Source: Spirochaetia bacterium (GTDB taxonomy: Bacteria; Spirochaetota; Spirochaetia; Sphaerochaetales; Sphaerochaetaceae). From it: a stretch of 64,000 bases of DNA. Positions within the stretch are counted from its first letter, which is position 1; each line of letters opens with the position of its first letter. The stretch lies in the NCBI GenBank assembly GCA_009930325.1, contig RZYO01000001.1, forward strand, positions 1-64,000, read 5' to 3'. The notes under the pieces were generated by a model. It saw only the letters and a list, made by a program, of their open reading frames with translations. It searched no databases and was not told the DNA's origin. Below are positions 25,921 to 35,387 of the stretch, piece by piece. The translations under genes were made by a program, and so were the position numbers.

Positions 25921-27498
25921 ATGAAAAAAACATTATTAGTAACATTATTAGTTACTACTATGGTAACAGGCTTATTTGCTAACGGAAATAAAGAGGAAAG
26001 CAATAAAGTAAATGAAACAAAACCTCTAACAGGGAATCAACTTGTTAGTGAACCAACAGAATTATCCATATTTTTAAATTTTAATAATATGCCATTTAAT
26101 TATGAATGGAAAGCATGGCAAGCAATTGCTGAAGATACTAACGTATCACTTAAGGGAGTAATTCCTCAAAGTAGTTCAAATGAAGAAGAAGCTTTTAATT
26201 TAATGTTAAGTTCAGGTGATTTAGCTGATATTATTGGTTATAAAGATCCTGCAGTATTAGAACAATTAGGAAGGAATGGAGGGTTGTTAGCTTTAAATGA
26301 TTTAATAAAAGAATATGCCCCAAATCTTCAAAAATATATTGATACACACCCTGAATTTGCAAAGAAATGTTATGCTTTAGATGGAAATATATATTTTATT
26401 CCAAAAGATTTTGAATTAAAATCTGCTGAGTTCTGGTGGATTAGAAATGATTGGTTACAAAAATTAAATTTACAAATCCCTACAACCGTTAATGAACTTT
26501 ATAATGTATTAACAGCTTTTCGAAATAATGACCCTAATGGTAATGGGCTAAAAGATGAAATACCATTGTTTGATAGAGCTGGGTATAAAATGCCCGATGA
26601 ATATTTATATCTTTGGGATTCATCAACAGAATTCTATGCTAGAAATGGAAAAATTGAATTCGAACCAATGGAAGAAAATTTTAAAGTTGGTGTTAAGAAT
26701 CTTGTACAATGGTATAGAGAAGGATTAATAGATCCAGAAATCTTTACTCGTGGACCAAAAAGTCGAGATATTTTATTCTCTGGAGACCTTGGTGGTTGTA
26801 CTCACGACTGGGTAAGTACAGGCAACTATAATAAAAACTTAAAAGATTCTATTAATGGTTTTGAAGTAATACCAATGGCACCACCAGCCCTTGCATCAGG
26901 AGAAGTAGTAGAGAGAACAGCTAGAACCCCAGGAGCTGGATGGGGTATTTCATATCAATGTGAAAATCCAGAATTAGCAATAAAGTTTTTTGATTATTTC
27001 TTCTCTCAAGCTGGCTCAGACTTTATAAATTGGGGCATCAAAGGCGATACATATGAAATAAACGATAAGGGTGAAAAATACTTCCTTGATTCCGTATTAA
27101 ATAGTGAAAAAGGACCACTTGGATATTTAAGAGGTTATGGAGTTCAATACAGGATTGGAATGTGTCAAGATGCAGACTATGAATATGCTTTTATGACTGA
27201 TATTGGGAAAGTAGCAACGAAAATGTATAATTCAAATTTACAATGGTATAGAGACAATGTACCTCCTTATTTGGATGGTGCAATCCAACTTAAATATAAT
27301 GCCGATGATGAAGCTGAATATTTAAGAATAATGGGAAGTATTAGACCATATGTGGCTGAAAAATTCCAGTCTTGGATGCTTGGAACAGCTTCTTTTGACG
27401 CTGATTATCAAAACTTTATTTCGCAATTGAAGCAAAGAGGTATTGAAAGAGCTGTTGAAATAAATCAAGAAGCTTACGATAAATATCTAGGAAATTAA
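25921..27498 (+). CDS. Extracellular oligosaccharide-binding protein (LipO-like)
   Basis: A 525-aa solute-binding protein of family 1. The signal peptide (1-20) ends VTGLFA, followed by NGNKEESNK; no lipobox Cys is present. Its large size and the blocks FYFIPKDFELKSAEFWWIRNDWL-like region (about 155-180) and the Asp-rich calcium-loop-like DPNGNGLKDEIP (about 203-214) are usual for LplA/LipO proteins. AAAGGAG precedes the ATG. It supplies substrate to the two upstream permeases. A large palindrome follows the gene. Confidence 0.9.
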   Translation: MKKTLLVTLLVTTMVTGLFANGNKEESNKVNETKPLTGNQLVSEPTELSIFLNFNNMPFNYEWKAWQAIAEDTNVSLKGVIPQSSSNEEEAFNLMLSSGDLADIIGYKDPAVLEQLGRNGGLLALNDLIKEYAPNLQKYIDTHPEFAKKCYALDGNIYFIPKDFELKSAEFWWIRNDWLQKLNLQIPTTVNELYNVLTAFRNNDPNGNGLKDEIPLFDRAGYKMPDEYLYLWDSSTEFYARNGKIEFEPMEENFKVGVKNLVQWYREGLIDPEIFTRGPKSRDILFSGDLGGCTHDWVSTGNYNKNLKDSINGFEVIPMAPPALASGEVVERTARTPGAGWGISYQCENPELAIKFFDYFFSQAGSDFINWGIKGDTYEINDKGEKYFLDSVLNSEKGPLGYLRGYGVQYRIGMCQDADYEYAFMTDIGKVATKMYNSNLQWYRDNVPPYLDGAIQLKYNADDEAEYLRIMGSIRPYVAEKFQSWMLGTASFDADYQNFISQLKQRGIERAVEINQEAYDKYLGN

Positions 27499-27510
27499 CA
27501 TTTTTTACTT

Positions 27511-27536
27511 TAGGAGATAATAATTATTATCTCCTA
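27511..27536 (+). terminator. Perfect 26-bp palindrome after the LipO-like gene
   Basis: Two 13-bp arms (TAGGAGATAATAA and complement) are exact with no spacer. It begins 13 bases after the binding-protein stop and ends ten bases before the next ATG. There is no T-run, so it probably reduces or stabilises transcripts rather than ending the operon. Confidence 0.75.
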
Positions 27537-27545
27537 ATATTTATA

Positions 27546-28694
27546 ATGAGGTTTAAAGTGAATGATAAAATTAAAAATGCTATTGAGATAGCAGTTAATC
27601 AAATAAATTCTTGCTTTCCAAAATTTGAAAATAAATTCCCCTATTCAAACAGTGAAAATAATTTTTATAAAGCAAGTGATAATGTCGAATGGACAACAGG
27701 ATTCTGGACTGGAGAAATCTGGTTGGCTTATGAATATACAAAAGATGAAAAGTTTAAAGAAATTGCTTTAAAGCAAGTAGAATCATTTAAAAAGCGTATT
27801 GAAAATAAAATTGATGTGAATCATCACGATATGGGTTTTTTATATTCCCCATCATGTGTTGCAGCTTATAAATTAGTTAAATCAAATACGGCTAAGGAAG
27901 CTGCATTATTAGCAAGTGAAAATCTAATTTCAAGATACCAAGAAAAGGGTGAATTTATTCAAGCTTGGGGTAATCTAGGAGATGATAATAATTATAGATT
28001 AATTATCGATTGTTTATTAAATCTTCCTTTATTATTTTGGGCAACTGAAACAACTAAAAATCAAAAATATAGAACTATTGCATTAAAACATATTTCTACA
28101 GCAATGAAAGTAATATTAAAAGATGATAACTCAACGTATCATACTTACTATTTTGATAAAAAGACAGGCCTGCCATTACGAGGAGTTACAAGACAAGGAA
28201 ACAGAGATGATTCTGCATGGGCAAGAGGTCAAGCCTGGGGCATTTATGGCTCAGCATTAGCTTACAGTTATACTAAAAATTATGATTATATTGAAAAATT
28301 TAAAAAAATGTGTGACTTCTTCATTTCTCATCTTCCATCAGATTATTTGCCATACTGGGATTTTGACTTTTCTGATGGATCAAAAGAGCCTCGTGATTCT
28401 TCTGCCTCTGCAATCGCTATTTGTGGCATTTACGAAATGATTAAATATTTAAATTATAAAGAAAGTACATATTATAAAGAAATTGCAGATAAATTATTAA
28501 ATGTTTTAATTGATAAATGTCAAGCAAATAATCCAAAAGAATCAAATGGATTATTGCTTCATGGAACTTATGCAAGAAAGAGTAAATATAATCCTTGTAA
28601 TAATCGAGGCGTAGATGAATGTAACACTTGGGGTGATTTCTTTTATTTTGAAGCATTAATGCGAGCTTATAAAAATTGGGATTCATATTGGTAA
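27546..28694 (+). CDS. GH88 unsaturated glucuronyl hydrolase
   Basis: A 382-aa (alpha/alpha)6-barrel enzyme that removes the unsaturated uronic acid left by polysaccharide lyases. The two catalytic-type aspartates are visible in NHHDMGFLYSPS (near residue 97) and in NYRLIIDCLLNLPLL (near 158). Trp-rich EWTTGFWTGEIWLAYE near the N-terminus is typical. There is no signal peptide, so it acts in the cytoplasm. The ATG at 27546 lacks a ribosome-binding site, while a GTG at 27558 has GAGG six bases upstream and may be the true start. It is the first enzyme gene of the operon. Confidence 0.92.
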   Translation: MRFKVNDKIKNAIEIAVNQINSCFPKFENKFPYSNSENNFYKASDNVEWTTGFWTGEIWLAYEYTKDEKFKEIALKQVESFKKRIENKIDVNHHDMGFLYSPSCVAAYKLVKSNTAKEAALLASENLISRYQEKGEFIQAWGNLGDDNNYRLIIDCLLNLPLLFWATETTKNQKYRTIALKHISTAMKVILKDDNSTYHTYYFDKKTGLPLRGVTRQGNRDDSAWARGQAWGIYGSALAYSYTKNYDYIEKFKKMCDFFISHLPSDYLPYWDFDFSDGSKEPRDSSASAIAICGIYEMIKYLNYKESTYYKEIADKLLNVLIDKCQANNPKESNGLLLHGTYARKSKYNPCNNRGVDECNTWGDFFYFEALMRAYKNWDSYW

Positions 28695-28698
28695 AATT

Positions 28699-30543
28699 AT
28701 GGAAGACAATTGGATAATTAATGATGCAAATCGAATATTAAAAAATATATTTATTTTTGATCATCCTTGGGATATGGAAGCTTGTCCAATTCCTAAAGAA
28801 TTTAATGAAAAAATAGATTGGAATATATTCTTTAACAAGGATGAAGAATGGACTTATATGCTATCTAGGTTCCGTTTCTGTGAAACATTAACTCAAGCTT
28901 TTATAATTACAAAAAACAACAATTATATAAAAAAAGCAAAAAATTTAATACTTGATTTTATAACTGAGACTAATATTGAAAAAGATAAAAATCTTTATAG
29001 AAGTATAGATTCTTCTTTAAGAGTTATGCACATATTAAAATCAATCCAATATTTAAACCTAAGTCCATTAGAAAAAATAATAATTAATGAATTTTTAGAA
29101 ACCCAGATAGAATATTTATTAAAATTTGATAATTCTTTCTTAAGGGTCTCAAACTGGGGAGTAATTACAGATTGTGGTACATTATCGTTATTATTTTATT
29201 TCAAAGACTTTAGAAAAGATGAAAAACAGACTTTTAAACAAATTGAAAACAGAATACTTAATAATTTAAATAATAGCATTTATGATGGTGGCTTTCATTT
29301 TGAAATGAGCCCTATGTATCATGTTGAAGTTTTATTAGCTTTACTCCAATTAATTGAAATAAAATCAAAATATAATATAAGCTACTCACTAATAAAAATT
29401 GAAAAATATGCATTAAGATTATCGAAAATGCTTATTTATACAATGAAAAATAATTACCACATATTTATGCAAGGTGATAGTGATGATAGTAGTTTAATAG
29501 ATTTAATGACTTATGCATCTTTTGTGTTAAACTCACCTTTTTTAAAAAGCATCGCAAAAGATACTCTACCTTCACATTTTTCAATAACAGATCAAGAGAA
29601 ATACAAAAAAATACCGAAAGCTAAAATCTTCAATAAAAGTGTTTCATTAATAGAAAGTGGTAATTTTTATCTTAGGAATAAAGATTTAACAACTCATTTT
29701 AGATGTGGTTTTATACCAAGTGGACACGCTCATAATGATATACTTCATTTTGATGTTATTAAAAATGGAATAGATATTTTAGTAGATAGTGGGCGCTATA
29801 CATATAGAAATACAATAATACGAAAAACTTTAAAACAAGCTGTTTCTCATAATTCTATTGTTATTAATGATGAAGATTGCCTTAATCCTATAGATAGTTG
29901 GAGATATAACAATACTAATTACTATATTAATAATGAAATTATTGAAAAAAATGGACTTATTTATATTGAAGCAGCAAATTTGAGTTATATAAAACTAAAT
30001 AATTCAATAGTTAATAGATCGTTAATTCAAATAGAGAATCAATACCTAATCATTATTGATAAAATTTCAAGTCCAAAAAAAGTTAAAATAAATAGATATT
30101 TTCATTTTGATAATAAGGGCAAAGTAGAAAAAGTAGAAAATACAATAACATATAAAATAAAAAATTATTCTTCATATTTAAAGATTTTAGATAATGATTC
30201 TTTAGAAATAATTAATACACCATATTCTAAGAAATACAATGCATTAGAAGAAAAGAAAACATTAAAAACAGAAAGCTTTGAAAAACAAACATTGAAAGTC
30301 AGTATTCTTTGCTTTGATTACAATTATGAAATTGAGGAGAATCCTGTTTACCATGGGAAGAGCCTGAAAAAACTAGATAAGAACATTGCAAGATCTTTCA
30401 TCATTAAAGGTAAAAAAGAAGTAGAAATATTAATACAAAGTGAAATAAATAATTATGGAGTATCAACCATCTGCTCAAAAAATATCGAAGGGTTTGGTAG
30501 CGTTTTAGTAAAAATAAATAATAAAATAGTGAGGTTAAAATAA
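28699..30543 (+). CDS. Heparinase II/III family polysaccharide lyase, cytoplasmic
   Basis: A 614-aa protein. The N-terminal (alpha/alpha) toroid (about 1-330) includes SNWGVITDCGTLSLL and FHFEMSPMYHVEVLL. The C-terminal beta-sandwich of the heparinase II/III type begins near 335 with FIPSGHAHNDILHFDV and DILVDSGRYTYRN. The His in GHAHND and the Tyr/His/Glu in the MSPMYH region fit lyase active sites. No signal peptide is present, so it should act on imported oligosaccharides. It lies four bases after the GH88 stop. The exact glycosaminoglycan (heparan, chondroitin or hyaluronan) cannot be told. Confidence 0.88.
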   Translation: MEDNWIINDANRILKNIFIFDHPWDMEACPIPKEFNEKIDWNIFFNKDEEWTYMLSRFRFCETLTQAFIITKNNNYIKKAKNLILDFITETNIEKDKNLYRSIDSSLRVMHILKSIQYLNLSPLEKIIINEFLETQIEYLLKFDNSFLRVSNWGVITDCGTLSLLFYFKDFRKDEKQTFKQIENRILNNLNNSIYDGGFHFEMSPMYHVEVLLALLQLIEIKSKYNISYSLIKIEKYALRLSKMLIYTMKNNYHIFMQGDSDDSSLIDLMTYASFVLNSPFLKSIAKDTLPSHFSITDQEKYKKIPKAKIFNKSVSLIESGNFYLRNKDLTTHFRCGFIPSGHAHNDILHFDVIKNGIDILVDSGRYTYRNTIIRKTLKQAVSHNSIVINDEDCLNPIDSWRYNNTNYYINNEIIEKNGLIYIEAANLSYIKLNNSIVNRSLIQIENQYLIIIDKISSPKKVKINRYFHFDNKGKVEKVENTITYKIKNYSSYLKILDNDSLEIINTPYSKKYNALEEKKTLKTESFEKQTLKVSILCFDYNYEIEENPVYHGKSLKKLDKNIARSFIIKGKKEVEILIQSEINNYGVSTICSKNIEGFGSVLVKINNKIVRLK

Positions 30544-30547
30544 GAAT

Positions 30548-31939
30548 ATGAAAAAAAATTTATTATATATATTTGCAGATCAATGGAGAGCTCAAGCAAT
30601 ATCGTATGCAAATGAAGATTATATTCATACTCCTAATATGGATGAATTTGCAAAAGAAAGTTGCAGAGTGAAAAATGCCATAAGTACTTATCCTCTTTGC
30701 TCTCCGCATAGAGCAAGTTTACTTACAGGAAAATACCCATTAAATTGTGGCTTTTGGACTAATTGTAAAACAGGAGTTTCTATTAGTCCCACATTAAGTC
30801 CACAAGAAACCACTATTTCCGATGTTTTAAAACACAATGGATATAATACTGCTTATATCGGCAAATGGCATCTAGATGCAAGCACATTAAATTACAAAAA
30901 AAAGGAAGATACATATTGCGAAGGATGGGACTGCTTTACCCCAAAAGGAGAAAGAAGACACAATTTTGATTTTTGGCATAGCTATGGAGCAATGGATAAG
31001 CATCTCACTCCTCATTATTGGGAAGATGATGAAACACCAATTATAATAGATAAATGGTCCGCAGAACATGAAACTGATATTCTATTAGATTATTTAAATA
31101 ATCAAAAAAATCAAGAGGCTCCATTTTTTGCAATGCTTTCATGGAATCCTCCCCATCCTCCATACGACCAAATACCTAAAAAATATTTAGATCTTTTTGA
31201 AAACAAATATTATTTTAGAAAAAATGTAAGTCAAGAATGGAAAAACAACAAAGAAAATAGAAAAGCTTTCAAAGAATATTTTGCGGCTATAATAGGATTA
31301 GATGAACAATTTGGTAGAATCATGAAATATCTAAAAGAAAACAATTTATATGATAATACAACAATAGTATTATCAAGTGATCATGGAGATTGTATGGGAA
31401 GTCATAATAGATATGGCAAAAATATATGGTATGAAGAAGCAATAAATATCCCGTTCTATATTAAAGATGAATCAATTACATTGAAAGAATGCGATGCACT
31501 TTTTGAAAGTTGTGATCATAGCCCAACCTTATTAGATTTACTGAATATTGATATTCCAAATACAATGGATGGAAAAAGTATAAAACCTCTACTTATGAAT
31601 CAAGAATATAATGAAAAAGAATTTGCTTTTTTATGTATGATTCCAGGTATGCCTGATTTGATTGATCCTTATCTAAAAAAAGGTTTAAATCCAAAAGGAT
31701 TTGGATTTAGAGGATTAAGAACTAAAGAATTTACTTATATTATAGACAATAAACTTAACCCAAATGAAAACCAAATAAGATATTTTTATGATAATAAAAA
31801 TGATAAATATCAATTAAATCCTAAAATAATAAAAAAGAATGATGAAATATGTACTAAATTAGACCCAATTTTAAAAGAGTTTTGTATATGCCAAAAAGAT
31901 TTCTTCATTTTCGATAAGGAAGATCAAATAAATGAATAA
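30548..31939 (+). CDS. Type I sulfatase 1, cytoplasmic
   Basis: A 463-aa sulfatase with the formylglycine motif C51-S-P-H-R55 in LCSPHRASLLTGKYP. Metal-ligand regions are FADQW near 9-13 and SSDHGDCMG near 277-285, and a YIGKWHLD block follows the expected spacing. It lacks a signal peptide. Activity needs conversion of Cys51 to formylglycine; no maturase gene is in the window. GAGG lies inside the previous gene's end. It presumably removes a sulfate from lyase or GH88 products. Confidence 0.92.
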   Translation: MKKNLLYIFADQWRAQAISYANEDYIHTPNMDEFAKESCRVKNAISTYPLCSPHRASLLTGKYPLNCGFWTNCKTGVSISPTLSPQETTISDVLKHNGYNTAYIGKWHLDASTLNYKKKEDTYCEGWDCFTPKGERRHNFDFWHSYGAMDKHLTPHYWEDDETPIIIDKWSAEHETDILLDYLNNQKNQEAPFFAMLSWNPPHPPYDQIPKKYLDLFENKYYFRKNVSQEWKNNKENRKAFKEYFAAIIGLDEQFGRIMKYLKENNLYDNTTIVLSSDHGDCMGSHNRYGKNIWYEEAINIPFYIKDESITLKECDALFESCDHSPTLLDLLNIDIPNTMDGKSIKPLLMNQEYNEKEFAFLCMIPGMPDLIDPYLKKGLNPKGFGFRGLRTKEFTYIIDNKLNPNENQIRYFYDNKNDKYQLNPKIIKKNDEICTKLDPILKEFCICQKDFFIFDKEDQINE

Positions 31940-33350
31940 ACCAAATTTTTTATTAATTCAAGTAGATCAATTACATAATAAATTTTTAAATTGTTATGGG
32001 GGGAAATCTGAATCACCTACTATTGATTCCATATTTAATAATGGTGTTGGTTTTGAAAATTGCACTTGCCAATTTCCTTTATGCCAACCATCACGTGCCT
32101 GCTTGTGGACTAGTCTATATCCTCATGAAACAAAAGTATTATCAAATGGAAGAAATTGGCCTTGTAAAGATGTTAGTACAAAATATAAAACATTTGGAGA
32201 AGTATTGTCGGATAATGGCTATTCCACTTATCATTTTGGCAAACGTCATGATGCAAATTCGTTAAGAGGCTTTACTTGTGCAAAAGAAGAAGAAGTTATT
32301 ATTCAAAACTCAGATGAAAGATTTCCTTTTAATTTTGATACTTTTAATGATAGAGATTGTACAATTAAAACAGTTAATTTTTTAAAAAACTATAAAGATA
32401 ATAAACCTCATTGTACAATTGTAGATTTAATTAATCCGCATAATATTTGCGGCTGGATTGGAGAAAATAAAGACAATACAACATTACCAATAATTGAAGA
32501 ACTTCCACAATTGCCTGAAAATTTTATATTTGATGATATTAATAATCGGTCTAAAGCTATTAAATATATTTGTTGTTCACATAATAGACAAGCACAAGTT
32601 TCTTCTTGGTCTCCGATAATGTTTAGATATTATATAAAAGCATATAATCATTATTTAAAAACAGTTGATAATGAAATAAGTATAATCCTCAAAACATTAA
32701 AAGAAAGAAAAGATTATGAAAATACAATTATAATTTTCTTTAGTGATCATGGTGATAATTTAGCCGCTCGTGGGTGTGTTACTAAACAAGTTGCAATGTA
32801 TGAACAAACTGTAAGTGTACCTCTTGCTTTTAGTGGACCTTTAATAAAAAATAATAAAAAAATGATAAAAGGTTTAGCTGCAAATTTAGATATTATTCCA
32901 ACTATATTAGATTTTGCGAATATCAAAATACCATCATATTATAGAGGGAAATCACTTAAGAAAAATATTGAACAAAATATAGATATTGATAGAGAATATG
33001 TTTACTCTCAATGGCATACAGAATGGGGTTATACTGTATCCCCAGCTAGAATGGTTAAATCTTTAAATTATAAATATATTCATTATTTAGAAGATGATTA
33101 TGAAGAACTATATGATTTAAAAAAAGATCCTCTTGAGAAAACAAACATAGCAAAAAAAGAAGAATATAAAAACACTTTATATAAAATGAGGAAAGCATTA
33201 CACTCATATTTAAAAAATACTAATGATCCTTATTTTTCATTAAAAGTAAATGTTGATAAAAAATGGAGATCACATAAAGTTTCATATTATAAACACAAAG
33301 GTATAGCTGCACCAATGGATACTTTCGATAATAAGAATATTTCATATTAA
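31932..33350 (+). CDS. Type I sulfatase 2, cytoplasmic
   Basis: A 472-aa sulfatase with C51-Q-P-S-R55 in PLCQPSRACLWTSLYPHE, at the same position as in sulfatase 1. Metal-binding stretches are QVDQLHN (10-16) and FFSDHGDNLAARG. It overlaps sulfatase 1 by eight bases, so the two are translationally coupled. No signal peptide. The two enzymes are clearly different, so they likely remove sulfates from different positions. It is the last gene of the operon; the hairpin beyond it is oriented for the opposite strand but may serve both. Confidence 0.92.
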   Translation: MNKPNFLLIQVDQLHNKFLNCYGGKSESPTIDSIFNNGVGFENCTCQFPLCQPSRACLWTSLYPHETKVLSNGRNWPCKDVSTKYKTFGEVLSDNGYSTYHFGKRHDANSLRGFTCAKEEEVIIQNSDERFPFNFDTFNDRDCTIKTVNFLKNYKDNKPHCTIVDLINPHNICGWIGENKDNTTLPIIEELPQLPENFIFDDINNRSKAIKYICCSHNRQAQVSSWSPIMFRYYIKAYNHYLKTVDNEISIILKTLKERKDYENTIIIFFSDHGDNLAARGCVTKQVAMYEQTVSVPLAFSGPLIKNNKKMIKGLAANLDIIPTILDFANIKIPSYYRGKSLKKNIEQNIDIDREYVYSQWHTEWGYTVSPARMVKSLNYKYIHYLEDDYEELYDLKKDPLEKTNIAKKEEYKNTLYKMRKALHSYLKNTNDPYFSLKVNVDKKWRSHKVSYYKHKGIAAPMDTFDNKNISY

Positions 33351-33423
33351 ATTTAACCATTTATTATTACAAAAATAAACTATTTCTTAATAAATGTAAT
33401 AAAAACAATTTAGTACTTTGAAA

Positions 33424-33468
33424 GAAAAAAGACTGTTGCTATATTAACAAATAAATATAACAACAGTC
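33424..33468 (-). terminator. Terminator of the nucleoside operon, possibly bidirectional
   Basis: The 15-bp arms at 33431-33445 and 33454-33468 (GACTGTTG at the outer end) pair fully on the minus strand with one G-U and an 8-base loop, followed by a T-run (A-run 33424-33430 on the plus strand). On the plus strand the same position would be a C/A mismatch, so it was shaped for leftward transcription. Confidence 0.9.
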
Positions 33469-33492
33469 ACTCTCTTTTTCACCACTCAAAAT

Positions 33493-34212
33493 TTAGCAAT
33501 TATTTTTAAAACTTCTTATAACTTTAATTAATTGACTTTTATCTTCTTGTACTTTTAGAATTGCTGAACCTACAAAAATAGCATCAGCTTTTGCATTTTT
33601 TGCATATAATGCATCTTCAGTAGTATGGATACCAACACCACAGTAAATTGGTCTCTCTATTCCTTCTTCTCTTAAATAGCTAATGCAGGACTCTAAAGTT
33701 GGATAAGTTTTATTTATTTCACTTTCATCACGAGTTTTTGCTTGTAAGTATACAAAGCCATTAGATTCCTTTGCATATAAAATCTCAGTTCTATCTAATT
33801 TTCTCTGAACATAGCAACTTACTCTTAATTTATTAGCTATGATGGCATTTTTAATTTTATCATCTTCTAAACCACAAAGAATAATATCACTAAAATCATT
33901 ATCTACACAAAATTTTATGAATTTATCAACTCCAATTTCTTTAATAGTATTTTCATAAACTAAAAGAATAAATGAAGTTTGAGGTAATGATTTTTTAATT
34001 TTAATCATTCCTTCCATATACTTTTCATAGTCATCACAAGCCTTTAAGGCTTCTCTCATACGATTAGCAATGAAATCTCCTTCTAAATATGGGTCTCTAG
34101 ATGGAAAATCAATCTCAATAATATCACAACCAGCTTCAACATAAGTTTTAGCTACATCAATACTAGATTCTATTGATGGATATCCATTTGATAAGTAACA
34201 AATTAAATCCAT
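33493..34212 (-). CDS. Second TrpA-like TIM-barrel protein, in a nucleoside operon
   Basis: A 239-aa homolog of tryptophan synthase alpha. The catalytic loop IIEIDFPSRDPYLEG keeps the first acid (Glu33) and has Glu44 where TrpA has Asp60. The phosphate loop YCGVGIHTTEDA and end AIFVGSAILK match TrpA, while the GVTG loop is replaced by LQAKTRDES. No TrpB or other trp gene is present. It is the last gene of an eleven-gene operon with a kinase, nucleoside phosphorylase, BtpA and alcohol dehydrogenase, and its start abuts the dehydrogenase stop. I infer a retro-aldolase acting on a phosphorylated pentose-type intermediate. Confidence 0.82.
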   Translation of the reverse strand: MDLICYLSNGYPSIESSIDVAKTYVEAGCDIIEIDFPSRDPYLEGDFIANRMREALKACDDYEKYMEGMIKIKKSLPQTSFILLVYENTIKEIGVDKFIKFCVDNDFSDIILCGLEDDKIKNAIIANKLRVSCYVQRKLDRTEILYAKESNGFVYLQAKTRDESEINKTYPTLESCISYLREEGIERPIYCGVGIHTTEDALYAKNAKADAIFVGSAILKVQEDKSQLIKVIRSFKNNC

Positions 34213-35370
34213 TTAACACTCCCCTTTTTCTGGAAAAATTAAAAGAAATAGTTCTTTAAATTGTTCTATAGTTGGAATAATTGGATTAGTTTTTGTACAT
34301 CCATCACTTTTAGCACATTCAGCCATCTCATCTAGTTTTTCAAGATATAAACTTCTATCTTTTATTACTGAAGAGAAGTTAGACGGAATATTTAATTGAG
34401 AATTTAAATCTCTAATAATATTTTGTAATGGTTTATCTTTACCTAATTGTTTTACAAAATCATCATATTTATTTTTAGCAACTTCATTTTGGCTATTAAA
34501 TTCAATTATATAAGGGAGAATAATTGCATTTGCTAAACCGTGTGGAACATGGAAATAAGAACCAACGGTATGAGCCATTGAGTGAACAATACCTAATGAT
34601 ACATTTGTAAAAGCAAGACCTGCAACCATTGATGCATTCAACATGATTTCTCTTAATTTAACATCATTTCTATTTTTGAATACTTTTGGTAAAGTATTTA
34701 TAATATCAATGGCTGATTGAGTTGCTAATATATCTGATAAGTAATTTGCTCTAGTTGAAGCAAAAGCTTCTAATGCGTGAGTTAATGCATCTAAGCCTGT
34801 ATCTGCTGTTGTTGCTAAAGGCATGCTTAATGTAACTAAAGGATCACAAATTGCTACATCAGGCATCATTTCCATATTACCTATTCCATGTTTCATCCCA
34901 TTTTCATCTGAAATTACAACAGATCTAGATACTTCACTTGCTGTTCCAGCCGTAGAAGGGATACATACAAATTTTGCTTTAATATGTAATTTTGGGAAAT
35001 CATTTGGTGGTAAAATATCTTCTAATGTCTTTAATTCAGGATGTTCATAATATACCCACATGGTTTTAGCAGCATCCATAACAGAACCACCACCTAAAGC
35101 AATTATTGTATCTGGTTCAAATTCAAGCATCTTTTTTGCACCAGTAATAACAGTCTTAAAACTAGGATCTGGTTCTACATCTCTAATAATTGAGACTTCA
35201 ACTTTATTTTCTTCTAAAATTTTAACTACTTTATCAAGTATTCCACTTTTTTCCATACTGTGGCCACCAATAACTAAACTAGCTCTTTTTGTATCTAATT
35301 GAGCTAAAAATTCAAGGCAACCTTCTCCAAACATCAATTGACTTCCTGCCAACTTCATTGGTCTCATCAT
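34213..35370 (-). CDS. Iron-containing alcohol dehydrogenase
   Basis: A 385-aa group III Fe-dependent dehydrogenase. NAD-binding motif IALGGGSVMDAAKT is near 90-103, PSTAGTASEVSR near 135-146, and metal ligands are in ADTGLDALTHALEAF (Asp, His) and in GIVHSMAH...PHG (two His). It would interconvert an aldehyde and an alcohol using NAD(P)H. In this operon a natural substrate is the aldehyde released by an aldolase step, which is inference. GGAG precedes the ATG by about ten bases. Confidence 0.93.
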   Translation of the reverse strand: MMRPMKLAGSQLMFGEGCLEFLAQLDTKRASLVIGGHSMEKSGILDKVVKILEENKVEVSIIRDVEPDPSFKTVITGAKKMLEFEPDTIIALGGGSVMDAAKTMWVYYEHPELKTLEDILPPNDFPKLHIKAKFVCIPSTAGTASEVSRSVVISDENGMKHGIGNMEMMPDVAICDPLVTLSMPLATTADTGLDALTHALEAFASTRANYLSDILATQSAIDIINTLPKVFKNRNDVKLREIMLNASMVAGLAFTNVSLGIVHSMAHTVGSYFHVPHGLANAIILPYIIEFNSQNEVAKNKYDDFVKQLGKDKPLQNIIRDLNSQLNIPSNFSSVIKDRSLYLEKLDEMAECAKSDGCTKTNPIIPTIEQFKELFLLIFPEKGEC

Positions 35371-35387
35371 ATCTATTTGCTCCTATA

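Noticed and set aside
14743-34212. Tryptophan biosynthesis by the two TrpA-like genes
   Set aside because: No trpB, trpC, trpD or trpE is present. Both genes sit inside sugar or nucleoside import operons, with start/stop overlaps or a directly abutting neighbour gene.
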